NCBI GenBank assembly: GCA_035291905.1
Contig: DATDRF010000164.1
Span: 1-44,453, forward strand
Reading direction: 5' to 3'
DNA length: 44,453 bases
Source: JACPLA01 sp035291905
GTDB taxonomy: Bacteria; Bacteroidota; Ignavibacteria; UBA10030
Position numbers and translations under genes: made by a program. Each line of letters opens with the position of its first letter. The first letter of the stretch is position 1. Shown here piece after piece: positions 8,259 to 16,666 of this stretch. Below the pieces are notes generated by a model. The model was not told where the DNA came from. It searched no databases and saw nothing but the letters and a program-made list of their open reading frames with translations.

Positions 8259-9524
8259 ATGCTTGATCTGAAATTCATACGCGAACATTACGACGCCGTC
8301 CGCAAAGGGGCAGAGGCAAAAGGGATGACGGTCAACCTGGGCGAAATCATCTCCCGCGATGAGCAGAGGCGCTCGCTCATCCAGGAGGGAGAGGCTCTCA
8401 AAGCCCAACGCAATCAGGCCTCCGCAGCGATCGGAAAACTGAAGAAAGAGGGGAAGGACGCCGAGCCCGCTATTCGCGAGATGGAAACTGTAAAGTCGCG
8501 CATCCAGGCTATTGACGTGCAACTTCGCGAAATCGAGGAGCAGCTTTCCGCACTGCTGCTCACCGTGCCGAACATTCCCCATCCTTCTGTTCCGATCGGG
8601 CGAACTCCCGCCGACAACAAGGAGATCTCAATATGGGGTGAGGCGCCGGCGGTCGACTTTGCCATGAAGCCTCATTGGGAGCTCGCAGACGCGCTGGGGA
8701 TCCTGGATTTTTCCCGCGGTTCAAAAGTGACCGGTGCGGGATTTCCCTTCTATGTGGGAAAAGGAGCACAGCTTGAACGAGCGCTGATCAACTTCTTCCT
8801 TGACCAGGCAGCAACCCAGGGGTACAGGGAACTTTCTCCGCCCATCGTCGTAAATGAAGAGAGCGCTCGCGGGACAGGACAAATCCCGGACAAAGAAGAC
8901 CTGATGTATGTGGTCGAACGCGACCGGCTCTACCTTATCCCCACCGCCGAAGTCTCCGTAACAAATTTTCATCGCGACGAGATCCTCGCCGAAAAGGACC
9001 TCCCTGTTCGCTATGCGGCTTACACGCCATGTTTCCGGCGGGAAGCAGGATCATACGGGAAGGATGTTCGGGGACTGAACCGCGTCCATCAGTTCGACAA
9101 GGTCGAGCTTGTGAAGTTCGTCCATCCTGAATCGTCGTATGACGAGCTGGAATCGCTGCGAAAAGATGCCGAGCGGCTGCTTCAACTTCTGGGTCTACGG
9201 TACCATGTGCTGCTCATGTGTACAGGCGATATGGGGTTCACGCAGACAAAGAAATACGATTTGGAAGTGTGGGCTCCGGGTCAGCAGAGATGGCTGGAAG
9301 TCTCTTCATGCAGCAACTTCGAGGCATTCCAGGCACGGCGGATGAATGTCCGATTCCGGCCTTCGAACTCTTCCAAGCCGGAGTTTGTTCATACTCTGAA
9401 CGGTTCCGGGCTTGCTCTCCCCCGCGTGGTCGCGGCGCTGCTGGAGCATTATCAGACCCCGGAAGGCAAGATCGTCATCCCAAAGATCCTGCATCCGTAC
9501 ACCCGGTTTGAGGTTATCGGATAG
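8259..9524 (+). CDS. serS: Seryl-tRNA synthetase
   Basis: A 421-residue class II aminoacyl-tRNA synthetase that charges tRNA-Ser (and tRNA-Sec where present). The N-terminal helical arm (about 25-105) is a long antiparallel coiled coil rich in Lys, Glu and Arg that contacts the tRNA long variable arm. The catalytic core shows TAEVSVTN, motif 2 with FRREAGSYGKDVRGLNRVHQF, the CSNFEAFQARR segment, and motif 3 NGSGLALPRVVAALLE. Length is normal for the family. It lies 33 bases after the permease on the same strand, so it may belong to the same transcript. No T-box-like leader is visible in the short gap. Confidence 0.97.
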   Translation: MLDLKFIREHYDAVRKGAEAKGMTVNLGEIISRDEQRRSLIQEGEALKAQRNQASAAIGKLKKEGKDAEPAIREMETVKSRIQAIDVQLREIEEQLSALLLTVPNIPHPSVPIGRTPADNKEISIWGEAPAVDFAMKPHWELADALGILDFSRGSKVTGAGFPFYVGKGAQLERALINFFLDQAATQGYRELSPPIVVNEESARGTGQIPDKEDLMYVVERDRLYLIPTAEVSVTNFHRDEILAEKDLPVRYAAYTPCFRREAGSYGKDVRGLNRVHQFDKVELVKFVHPESSYDELESLRKDAERLLQLLGLRYHVLLMCTGDMGFTQTKKYDLEVWAPGQQRWLEVSSCSNFEAFQARRMNVRFRPSNSSKPEFVHTLNGSGLALPRVVAALLEHYQTPEGKIVIPKILHPYTRFEVIG

Positions 9525-9557
9525 CACAATAATTGAGCGAGTTAAACGACCTATAGA

Positions 9558-9592
9558 GTTCCGGGTTACGCGTTCCGGGTTCCGAGTTGTTG
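9558..9592. repeat. Heptad tract, five 7-base units GTTCCGG-like
   Basis: Within the 145-base gap between serS and the ABC exporter, five consecutive 7-base units read GTTCCGG, GTTACGC, GTTCCGG, GTTCCGA, GTTGTTG. All begin with GTT; the last is degenerate. No reading frame of a recognisable protein crosses it. The rest of the gap (9525-9669) shows no clear promoter or hairpin. Confidence 0.6.
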
Positions 9593-9669
9593 CCGAGATA
9601 GCCAAAAACCAGCTAGTACGCCGTTTAAATCTCATCTTCTTAATGACCTACATACTCATCTACTTCTAA

Positions 9670-11430
9670 TTGAAACCACTTCTCCGTCTTAAGCCCTATC
9701 TCGTCCGGTACAAGAAGACCCTGTTGCTCGGACTTGGGACCGTTGTTGGGAGCAACACGTTCACGGTCTTTCTGCCGCTGTTCGTGGGGTTTGCCATTGA
9801 CGAACTGAAGGCGGGAATTGAGTCCCGGACCTACGTCACGGGCGACCTGCTCATGTGGGCGGGGGTCATTGTCGGCTTCTCTCTGGTTGCGGGCTTCTTC
9901 ACCTTTTTGACCCGCCAGACCATCATCGTCGTTTCGCGCCACATCGAGTTCGATCTTCGCAACGATCTTCTCGAACATCTTCAAAAGCTCCCGTTCTCCT
10001 ATTTCCAGAACAAGCCGACGGGCGACCTGATGGCTCATGCGACCAACGACATCGGCGCGGTCAGGAACGTTCTCGGCCCCGGGATCATGTATCCGTCCGA
10101 CACGCTGATGACGTTCGCCATGGTCCTGACCCTGATGCTTGCCAAGGATTGGCAGCTTACCCTGCTTGCCTTGATTCCGCTTCCCCTCGTTTCCGTTGCG
10201 GTCTATTACCTGGGGAAGATGATTCACCATCGGTTTACCGAACGGCAGGAGCAGTTTTCTCTGCTTACCACGCGGGCACAGGAAAACCTCTCGGGAATTC
10301 GCGTTATCAAGGCATATGTTCGCGAGGCGTACGAAATTGCGCGGTTCAGGGACCTCAGCTGGAATTATATGAAGAAGAACCTGGTCCTCGCAAGAATCCA
10401 GTCCATCGTCTGGCCGCTGATGTTTCTCCTCGTGGGATTTTCGATGCTCATCACGATCTATTTTGGCGGCTTGAAGATCATCGACGGCGAAATGACGATC
10501 GGGACCCTCACCGCGTTCATCGCCTACCTGGTCATGCTCATCTGGCCGGTAATCGCATTCGGGTGGGTCATCAACCTGCTTCAGCAAGGAGCCGCCTCCA
10601 TGCAGCGGCTTGCGGCCATTCTTGATACCGAACCCGAAATCCGCGACTCGGAACGCACAGATCGCTCCGTTCAATCCCTGGAGGGGGAAATCGAGTTCCG
10701 TGATATCTCATTCATCCACAAAGGAGGAACCGCCCCGTCGTTAAAAAATCTCTCGCTCCTCATCAGGAAAGGGATGACGGTCGCCGTGGTCGGATTCACC
10801 GGAACAGGCAAGTCCACTCTCGTGAATCTTATTCCGCGTCTCTACGATGTGACCGAAGGCTCGCTTCTGATCGACGGGAACGATATTCGCACCATCCCTT
10901 TGTCGGTGCTGCGATCGAACATCGGGTATGTGCCACAGGAGACTTTTCTCTTCTCCGATACCATAGCAGAGAATATCAGATACGGGGTGGACGGCGGGAC
11001 CAATGATGACGTCTACGCGGCTGCCTCCATTTCACAGATCGCCAGAGATGTCTCTGAATTTCCCAAGCGATTTGAAACGATGATCGGAGAGCGGGGAATT
11101 ACTCTTTCGGGAGGACAGAAGCAGCGGACCAGTATTGCCCGGGCAATCATGCGCCGTCCCGCGATTCTGATTCTCGACGACGCACTTTCGGCTGTCGATA
11201 CCTATACCGAAGAAGAGATCCTGAAGCAGCTTCGGGTCTTCATGAAGGACCGTACGAGCATCATCATCAGCCACCGCATTTCCACGGTCAAGGATGCCGA
11301 CCTCATCGTTGTATTGGACAAGGGATCAATTGTCGAACGCGGTACCCATGGCGAATTGGTGCAAAAAGGCGGAATCTACGCCGATCTGCACGAGAAGCAA
11401 TTGCTTGAAAAAGAGCTCGAAGAATTGTAA
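9670..11430 (+). CDS. ABC exporter half-transporter, degenerate-site subunit (BmrC/YheI-like)
   Basis: A 586-residue half-transporter: six membrane helices (about 15-310) fused to a nucleotide-binding domain (about 330-575). Walker A is GFTGTGKST (375-383), signature LSGGQ (479-483), Walker B ILILDD with Asp504 where a catalytic Glu normally stands, and the H-loop is ISHR. The Asp-for-Glu change is the hallmark of the degenerate-site subunit of heterodimeric exporters such as BmrC/BmrD and TM287/288. The partner gene follows after 138 bases. The start is TTG 9670, directly after an in-frame stop; the next in-frame ATG would delete the first membrane helix. Likely cargo is a lipid or hydrophobic drug; no specific substrate can be read. 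Confidence 0.93.
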   Translation: MKPLLRLKPYLVRYKKTLLLGLGTVVGSNTFTVFLPLFVGFAIDELKAGIESRTYVTGDLLMWAGVIVGFSLVAGFFTFLTRQTIIVVSRHIEFDLRNDLLEHLQKLPFSYFQNKPTGDLMAHATNDIGAVRNVLGPGIMYPSDTLMTFAMVLTLMLAKDWQLTLLALIPLPLVSVAVYYLGKMIHHRFTERQEQFSLLTTRAQENLSGIRVIKAYVREAYEIARFRDLSWNYMKKNLVLARIQSIVWPLMFLLVGFSMLITIYFGGLKIIDGEMTIGTLTAFIAYLVMLIWPVIAFGWVINLLQQGAASMQRLAAILDTEPEIRDSERTDRSVQSLEGEIEFRDISFIHKGGTAPSLKNLSLLIRKGMTVAVVGFTGTGKSTLVNLIPRLYDVTEGSLLIDGNDIRTIPLSVLRSNIGYVPQETFLFSDTIAENIRYGVDGGTNDDVYAAASISQIARDVSEFPKRFETMIGERGITLSGGQKQRTSIARAIMRRPAILILDDALSAVDTYTEEEILKQLRVFMKDRTSIIISHRISTVKDADLIVVLDKGSIVERGTHGELVQKGGIYADLHEKQLLEKELEEL

Positions 11431-11435
11431 AACTC

Positions 11436-11524
11436 CTCAGTGTTCTCTGTGTACCTCTGTGCTCTCTGTGTTGAACCTCAAGGAATTACGCAGAGAGCAC
11501 GGAGAAGTCACAGAGAACACGGAG
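11436..11524. repeat. Inverted intergenic element of helically phased CTCTGTG/CACRGAG heptamers
   Basis: Left arm 11436-11470 holds CTCTGTG at 11445, 11455 and 11464. Right arm 11490-11524 holds the reverse-complement word as CGCAGAG at 11489, CACGGAG at 11498, CACAGAG at 11509 and CACGGAG at 11518. Unit spacing is 9-11 bases. The arms are inverted copies with few mismatches and one small indel, and could form a long imperfect cruciform or RNA hairpin with a 19-base loop. It fills most of the gap between the two exporter genes. Confidence 0.8.
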
Positions 11525-11568
11525 AAAGACTTTTCACTGTTCACTCAATAACTGTTACCTTCTCCTGA

Positions 11569-13371
11569 ATGCACGACGAAGAAACTCTCGGTAAAGCCTA
11601 CGATGCCCGCCTGATGCGGCGGCTTCTGAAGTACTTGAGACCGTACCGCCGGCACGTGGCGCTCGGAGTCTTCCTGGCGATCATTGTCAGCGCCACGGAA
11701 GCAGTCCGCCCGTATTTCACAAAGATTGCGGTTGATCAGAACATCGCGCAGGGAGACAGGGATGGGCTTCTTGTGACAATCCTCCTGTTCCTCGCCGTGC
11801 TCCTCTTTCGGGTCGTGATCCAGTATTTCAGCGCGTATCTGACGCAATGGATCGGCCAGCGGACGATCTTCGATCTCCGCATGGAGATCTTTGAGCATCT
11901 CCAACGGCTTTCCCTCCGTTTCTACGATAAGAATCCCATCGGGCGGCTCATTACCAGGGTAACCAACGACGTCGAAGTCCTGAACGAAATGTTCTCGTCC
12001 GGCATCGTGATGGTCTTCACTGATGTCTTCACGATTATCGGCATCTTCTACTTCATGTTTTCCATGAACTGGCAGCTAACCCTCGTCTCTCTGAGTGTCT
12101 TGCCACTCCTGTTCTACGGTACATTTCTGTTCAGAAAGAAAGCCCGTGAAGCCTACCGTGAGGTCAGAACGCAGATTGCAAGGATCAATTCCTTCATGCA
12201 GGAGCATATCACCGGAATGATGGTGGACCAGATCTTCAACAGGGAAAAGAAATCCTACGATCGATTCTCGTCGATCAATGACGCTCATCGTAAAGCCAAC
12301 ATCAAGTCAATTCTTTACTATTCGCTCTTCTATCCGGGCGTTGATCTCATCGGAGCGATTGCCGTGGGCTTGATCATCTGGTACGCAGGAGCGAATGCAC
12401 TCGAAGACAAGGTCACGCTTGGGACCGTCATGGCATTTCTGCAGTTCAACGAGATGTTCTGGCGACCGATCCGGGACCTCTCCGAGAAATACAACATCCT
12501 CCAGACCGCGATGGCATCCTCCGAGAGGATTTTCCAGCTTCTCGACGACCAGGCAATCACGCCGGCCCGGCCGGAGACACAGGAACTTGAGAACATCCGC
12601 GGAGAAATCGAATTCCGAAACGTGTGGTTCGCCTATTCTGCGCCAACCGACGGTGCCGCCTCTCCCGAATGGGTGTTGAAGAACGTCTCGTTCACTATCA
12701 AACCCGGCCAGACGGTCGCCCTCGTGGGCCACACAGGGGCCGGTAAAACATCCATTATCAGCCTCCTCAGCCGGTTCTACGAGATCCAACAGGGCGAAAT
12801 ACTTATCGACGGTGTAAATATCAGGGATATCAATCCGCAGAGTCTGCGGAGACAAACCTCTGTGGTTCTTCAGGATGTCTTTCTCTTCTCCGGAGACATC
12901 AAGGAGAACATCAATCTTGGTGACGACCGCATCCCGATCGACCGTGTGAAGGCCGCCGCTCGTGTCGTCGGGGCAAACCGGTTCATCGAACAGCTTCAGG
13001 GAGGCTACGACGCCGAAGTGAAAGAACGGGGAGCCACCCTCTCTGTGGGCCAGAAACAGCTCCTCTCGTTTGCCCGAGCTCTTGCGTTCAACCCCAGAAT
13101 CCTCGTCCTCGATGAAGCGACCTCGAGCGTCGATACAGAAACCGAGATTCTTATCCAGCAGGCGATCAAGAAGCTTCTTCATGGCAGAACCTCCATCGTC
13201 ATAGCCCATCGCCTCTCCACCATCCAGAGCGCAGATGTCATCATCGTTCTTCACAAGGGCGAAATTCGTGAAATGGGTTCTCACCAGGAACTTCTTGCCC
13301 GCGACGGCATCTACAGAAAACTCTACAAGCTCCAGTACAAAGAACAGGAACTGAAGAACCTCCCCTCCTGA
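11569..13371 (+). CDS. ABC exporter half-transporter, catalytic-site subunit (BmrD/YheH-like)
   Basis: A 600-residue partner of the upstream half-transporter: six membrane helices (about 30-320), then a nucleotide-binding domain. Walker A GHTGAGKT is at 387-394, Walker B ILVLDE has the normal catalytic Glu516, and the H-loop is IAHR. Its signature reads LSVGQ (491-495) instead of LSGGQ, followed by KQLLSFARAL, the pattern seen in YheH/BmrD. Thus the consensus ATP site combines this Walker B with the partner's intact signature, and the degenerate site combines the partner's Asp504 with this LSVGQ: the two genes encode one asymmetric heterodimer. ATG 11569 has no strong ribosome site. Confidence 0.93.
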   Translation: MHDEETLGKAYDARLMRRLLKYLRPYRRHVALGVFLAIIVSATEAVRPYFTKIAVDQNIAQGDRDGLLVTILLFLAVLLFRVVIQYFSAYLTQWIGQRTIFDLRMEIFEHLQRLSLRFYDKNPIGRLITRVTNDVEVLNEMFSSGIVMVFTDVFTIIGIFYFMFSMNWQLTLVSLSVLPLLFYGTFLFRKKAREAYREVRTQIARINSFMQEHITGMMVDQIFNREKKSYDRFSSINDAHRKANIKSILYYSLFYPGVDLIGAIAVGLIIWYAGANALEDKVTLGTVMAFLQFNEMFWRPIRDLSEKYNILQTAMASSERIFQLLDDQAITPARPETQELENIRGEIEFRNVWFAYSAPTDGAASPEWVLKNVSFTIKPGQTVALVGHTGAGKTSIISLLSRFYEIQQGEILIDGVNIRDINPQSLRRQTSVVLQDVFLFSGDIKENINLGDDRIPIDRVKAAARVVGANRFIEQLQGGYDAEVKERGATLSVGQKQLLSFARALAFNPRILVLDEATSSVDTETEILIQQAIKKLLHGRTSIVIAHRLSTIQSADVIIVLHKGEIREMGSHQELLARDGIYRKLYKLQYKEQELKNLPS

Positions 13372-13438
13372 TTCTGTTGTTGGTTTTCTTCTCCGTCTCC
13401 TCACTGCCTCCCCTTTGGTTCATCTTCCGTCTCGTAGA

Positions 13439-13467
13439 TTGACAAACCCTTCATTTTCGGCTATATT
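13439..13467 (+). promoter_or_regulatory. Sigma-70-type promoter before fbp
   Basis: A perfect -35 box TTGACA (13439-13444), a 17-base spacer, and a -10 box TATATT (13462-13467) lie 56 bases before the fbp start. This is the strongest promoter-like match I saw in the window. It separates fbp and the exonuclease gene from the upstream exporter operon. Confidence 0.75.
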
Positions 13468-13523
13468 ACGGCACATGGACGCCGCTTCCCTCTCAGTTTC
13501 CACCATTTCCTAGCCGAGATTGC

Positions 13524-14570
13524 ATGAGTCAGAAGATTGTCACGATCGAACGCCACATCGTTGAAGGCGAACGGGCACACCCCGGAGCGTCAGGAGACTT
13601 TTCGGGATTGCTCAGGGACCTCACACTGGCGTTCAAGGTCATCTGGCGTGAAGTGAGCAAAGCAGGCCTGGTCAACATTCTCGGGTTCGCGGGAAAACAG
13701 AATATCCACGGCGAGGAGGTCAAAAAACTCGACGTATTCGCCCATGAAACAATTTACAAGGCGATGGATCACGGTGGCCACCTGTGTGTCATGGCCTCCG
13801 AGGAGGAAGAAGATGTTCTCCACATTCCCGACAACTACCCCACCGGAAAGTACGTCCTCCTCTACGACCCTCTCGATGGTTCCTCCAACATCGACGCAAA
13901 TGTTACAATCGGTACAATCTTTTCCATCTATCGCCGCATAACACGGAGCGGCAAAGGCACGGTGCAGGACTGCCTGCAGCCCGGGTACAAGCAGATCGGT
14001 GCGGGATATTGTATCTACGGGTCGTCAACCATGCTCGTGTACACAACGGGAGACGGGGTTCACGGATTCACCTTTGACCCGAGCATCGGCGAATTCCTGC
14101 TGTCACACGAGAACATACGGATACCGAAGCAGGGTAAGATCTACAGCGTCAACGAAGGGAACTATCGATGGTGGTATGATGGAGTGAAGAAATACGTGAA
14201 GTATCTGCAGGAAGAAGACAAGGCGACAAACAGGCCCTATTCAGGACGATATGTCGGCTCCATGGTTGCCGACGTGCATCGTACGCTGCTCTATGGCGGG
14301 ATCTTCATGTATCCGGGTGATACGCGGCAACCCGACGGCAAGCTCCGCCTCATGTATGAAGCGAATCCGACGGCATTCATCATTGAACAGGCCGGAGGAC
14401 GGTCGAGCAACGGAACGCAGCGTATTCTCGATATTCAACCGAAGGCGCTTCACCAAAGAACGCCCCTGTTCATCGGAAGCGATCACGATGTTGAGATCGT
14501 CGAGGAATTCATTCAGGGGAAAAGAGATCTGACTCCGAAAGGGGACAATGAACAACGAACTTCTCATTGA
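13524..14570 (+). CDS. fbp: Fructose-1,6-bisphosphatase class I
   Basis: A 348-residue cytoplasmic enzyme that hydrolyses fructose-1,6-bisphosphate to fructose-6-phosphate, the committed gluconeogenic step. The metal site is clear: MASEEEED, then LLYDPLDGSSNIDANVTIGTIF, the family signature. The C-terminal part has YVGSMVADVHRTLLYGGIF for the sugar-phosphate site and a metal-ligand Glu region near EANPTAFIIEQAGG. Length is normal for class I. It has its own sigma-70 promoter and overlaps the downstream exonuclease gene by 23 bases in another frame. With the pyruvate kinase at 22899-24341 the window holds both a glycolytic and a gluconeogenic control enzyme, but in separate operons. Confidence 0.97.
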   Translation: MSQKIVTIERHIVEGERAHPGASGDFSGLLRDLTLAFKVIWREVSKAGLVNILGFAGKQNIHGEEVKKLDVFAHETIYKAMDHGGHLCVMASEEEEDVLHIPDNYPTGKYVLLYDPLDGSSNIDANVTIGTIFSIYRRITRSGKGTVQDCLQPGYKQIGAGYCIYGSSTMLVYTTGDGVHGFTFDPSIGEFLLSHENIRIPKQGKIYSVNEGNYRWWYDGVKKYVKYLQEEDKATNRPYSGRYVGSMVADVHRTLLYGGIFMYPGDTRQPDGKLRLMYEANPTAFIIEQAGGRSSNGTQRILDIQPKALHQRTPLFIGSDHDVEIVEEFIQGKRDLTPKGDNEQRTSH

Positions 14571-15147
14571 CGAAGCAACATTTGTCGTGGTCGACGTGGA
14601 GACGACGGGGATGAGTCCCATCAGCGATCGAATCACCGAAATCGCAATGATCAAAGTTCGCAACGGACAGATTGTCGACGAATTGTCGACTCTGGTGAAT
14701 CCGCTCGTGACGATTCCCACATTCATTACCGACCTGACGGGAATCGACAACGTGGCGGTTTACGACGCCCCCACAGCAAGAGAAGTGGTCCCCTACGTCC
14801 AGGAGTTTCTCAGCGATTCTACGTTCACCGCACATAATGCCGCGTTTGACTGGGCCTTTGTCTCAAACACCGCACGCCGGGAACGCGACATTGAGCTTAT
14901 CAACAACCGCCTCTGCACGGTCAAACTCAGTCACCGCATTCTTCCGTTTCTTCCAAGTAAGTCCCTCGCTCCCGTGGCCCGCCACCTCGACATTGTGATT
15001 CCGCAGCGGCATCGGGCATCGGGAGACGCTTTTGCCACGGCCCACATCCTCATCAAGTTCCTCTCCTACCTGAAACAGAAGTATGCGCTCCGCACAGTCG
15101 GAGACATACTGACGTTCCAGAACCTGGCCTCAATCCCAATGAACTGA
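14548..15147 (+). CDS. DnaQ-like 3'-5' exonuclease (DEDDh)
   Basis: A 199-residue stand-alone exonuclease domain of the DNA polymerase III epsilon/RNase T superfamily. The ExoI motif VDVETTG gives Asp16 and Glu18, ExoII HNAAFDWAF gives Asp101, and ExoIII HRASGDAFATA gives His155 and Asp160, so the DEDDh catalytic set is complete. It lacks the polymerase-binding tail region typical of E. coli DnaQ and any helicase or GIY-YIG fusion, so it could be a proofreading subunit or a separate nuclease for DNA or RNA ends. It starts inside the end of fbp (23-base overlap), implying translational coupling. Confidence 0.9.
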   Translation: MNNELLIDEATFVVVDVETTGMSPISDRITEIAMIKVRNGQIVDELSTLVNPLVTIPTFITDLTGIDNVAVYDAPTAREVVPYVQEFLSDSTFTAHNAAFDWAFVSNTARRERDIELINNRLCTVKLSHRILPFLPSKSLAPVARHLDIVIPQRHRASGDAFATAHILIKFLSYLKQKYALRTVGDILTFQNLASIPMN

Positions 15148-15177
15148 GGAAATGTCCTCAGCTGGCTGCAGGGGGGG

Positions 15178-15286
15178 AGTCTGATTGCTTCGCAAAAAGC
15201 GCTTGCAATGACAGGGGGTTGGAGGCTTGCGAGGTGAGGTCCACGCCATTGAAATGAGCGATTCCCTACGGAGAAGCAATCCGACT
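15178..15286. repeat. Palindromic intergenic element (AGTC-GATTGCTTC termini)
   Basis: The gap between two convergent genes is bounded by inverted ends: AGTCTGATTGCTTC at 15178-15191 and GAAGCAATCCGACT at 15273-15286, matching at 13 of 14 positions. Between them, the left half contains CGCAAAAAGCGCTTGCAATGACAG. Similar GATTGCTTC...GCAATGACA words are familiar in intergenic repeats of many environmental bacteria (established impression, not searched here). It has no coding potential. It may serve as a bidirectional terminator or be a small non-autonomous mobile repeat. Confidence 0.6.
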
Positions 15287-15302
15287 CAAACGCAGAGGAT
15301 TC

Positions 15303-16652
15303 TCAGCGCACCGGCCTTGGGATTGCCGGCAGGCTTACATTCCCCTCTTTGTCCACTGCTTGAACGCCAAAAAGATAATCATCCTTCAGAACATCCAGCG
15401 TCAATGTTGTGTCTTTCGTAAAGACTGATTGCTCCCATTGGGGCGAGGAGGTCGAACGATAACGGACGAAGTATCCAGCCAGGTCAGCCTCTTTGTTCCC
15501 CTGCCAGCGCAGCGTCGTCTGGTATTCCAATCTCGACGTTACAATTCCCGCCTTCTCAGGTGGCGAAGGAGCCAGGCCGAGTGTGGCAAGTACCGCAGCG
15601 TTCGTGCGAGCCACACTCACGCAATAAGGAAAATCCATGAACTTCGTCAGGTCTCCGTATTCCTTTCCGTTCTCGGTGCGGACATTCTGGTGCTGCCAAT
15701 CGTAGTTCTCCACGGCAACACTGAACCGCACTGCCGCAAAGCCCCGTTCATGAAAAGGCGAATGATCGCCGCCGCGGAGAAATCTGTCTCTCCGATAGAT
15801 CAACTTCACCCCGAATCCGCGAAGGTAGCGCTCGGCCACGTCCTTGACATACCTTGCAAGCGACCGTGAAGGGCCGTCATTTTCAAGGCCCAGCGAATTC
15901 CTCATCCGAAATGTAAATCCAGTATCGACGGGACTGTAGGCCTCGGAGAAGACACGTACGTAGGACCCCTCTTTCTTGCCGCTCCCCGAAACGCTGCTCC
16001 CAACGATATCGTTGCTCAGGACCGCTTCGACCTTCCACCCGTTATTCCTGGCCATTTCCGCCCATCGCCCCGCTCCCAAAAGACCCTGCTCTTCGCCGAC
16101 AAACGCGATAAAGACGATGGTCGCGTCGAACTCATGCGGAGCCATGACCCTTGCAAGCTCCATGGTCAGGGCCGTACCGCTTCCATCGTCGTTGGCCCCC
16201 GGCGCATTGCTTGTGAAGTCGTTCGGATCGCTCGCGCGGGAATCATAATGTCCCCCGACTACAAGAATACGGTCCGACGTTGTCGTCGCGGACGGCTTCA
16301 GTGTAGCTACGACATTCACAATCGTTGTTGGTTTCGGAACTCTGGCTGAGGGAGGAACGACTGACTCATGAAACTCAACCGTCATTCTTCCGCGGCTTGC
16401 AGAGGCATATCTCTCCATTTCAGACTTGATCCACCTCCGCGCAGCCCCGATACCCTTCTCAGAACTCAGTGTATCTGATAAGGTGTGCCGAGTACCGAAG
16501 CCGACGAGACGTTCCACCGTCCCCCTGATATTCGACTCCGAGATTTCAGAGAGTATTTTCCCTACGACAGGGTTGACAGATGGCGGTTCCTGAGCGTGCA
16601 CAACAACGGAAAGACACGCCGGAACAAGACAAAGGACCAGGAATCGTTGCAT
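15303..16652 (-). CDS. Secreted M28-family zinc aminopeptidase
   Basis: A 449-residue secreted peptidase. I place the start at ATG 16652, since GGAGG at 16661-16665 lies 8 bases before it; a longer start at 16670 overlaps the upstream gene. Residues 1-21 form a signal peptide ending in HAQ. The M28 zinc set is present: His in GGHYDSR, Asp in ANDDGSGT, Glu-Glu in VGEEQG, Asp in SNDIVG, and His in GGDHSPFHERG. A C-terminal domain of about 90 residues looks like a fibronectin type III fold (LEYQTTLRWQGN...GYFVRYR). It probably frees N-terminal amino acids from peptides in the periplasm or outside. It is last in the thrC operon. Confidence 0.9.
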   Translation of the reverse strand: MQRFLVLCLVPACLSVVVHAQEPPSVNPVVGKILSEISESNIRGTVERLVGFGTRHTLSDTLSSEKGIGAARRWIKSEMERYASASRGRMTVEFHESVVPPSARVPKPTTIVNVVATLKPSATTTSDRILVVGGHYDSRASDPNDFTSNAPGANDDGSGTALTMELARVMAPHEFDATIVFIAFVGEEQGLLGAGRWAEMARNNGWKVEAVLSNDIVGSSVSGSGKKEGSYVRVFSEAYSPVDTGFTFRMRNSLGLENDGPSRSLARYVKDVAERYLRGFGVKLIYRRDRFLRGGDHSPFHERGFAAVRFSVAVENYDWQHQNVRTENGKEYGDLTKFMDFPYCVSVARTNAAVLATLGLAPSPPEKAGIVTSRLEYQTTLRWQGNKEADLAGYFVRYRSTSSPQWEQSVFTKDTTLTLDVLKDDYLFGVQAVDKEGNVSLPAIPRPVR

Positions 16653-16666
16653 TTCTCTTCCCTCCA

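Noticed and set aside
9640..10674. A 344-codon open frame on the minus strand opposite the first ABC subunit
   Set aside because: Antisense shadow; highly charged with His/Asp-rich low-quality sequence and no domain.
11436..11524. Possible CRISPR-like array
   Set aside because: Units are 7 bases with 2-4 base gaps and inverted arms; there are no 25-40 base repeats, no spacers and no cas genes.
12307..13404. A 365-codon open frame on the minus strand opposite the second ABC subunit
   Set aside because: Antisense shadow of the nucleotide-binding domain with no recognisable protein features.
14548..14570. Frameshift between fbp and the exonuclease
   Set aside because: Both proteins have complete, family-typical ends and starts; the 23-base overlap is ordinary coupling.
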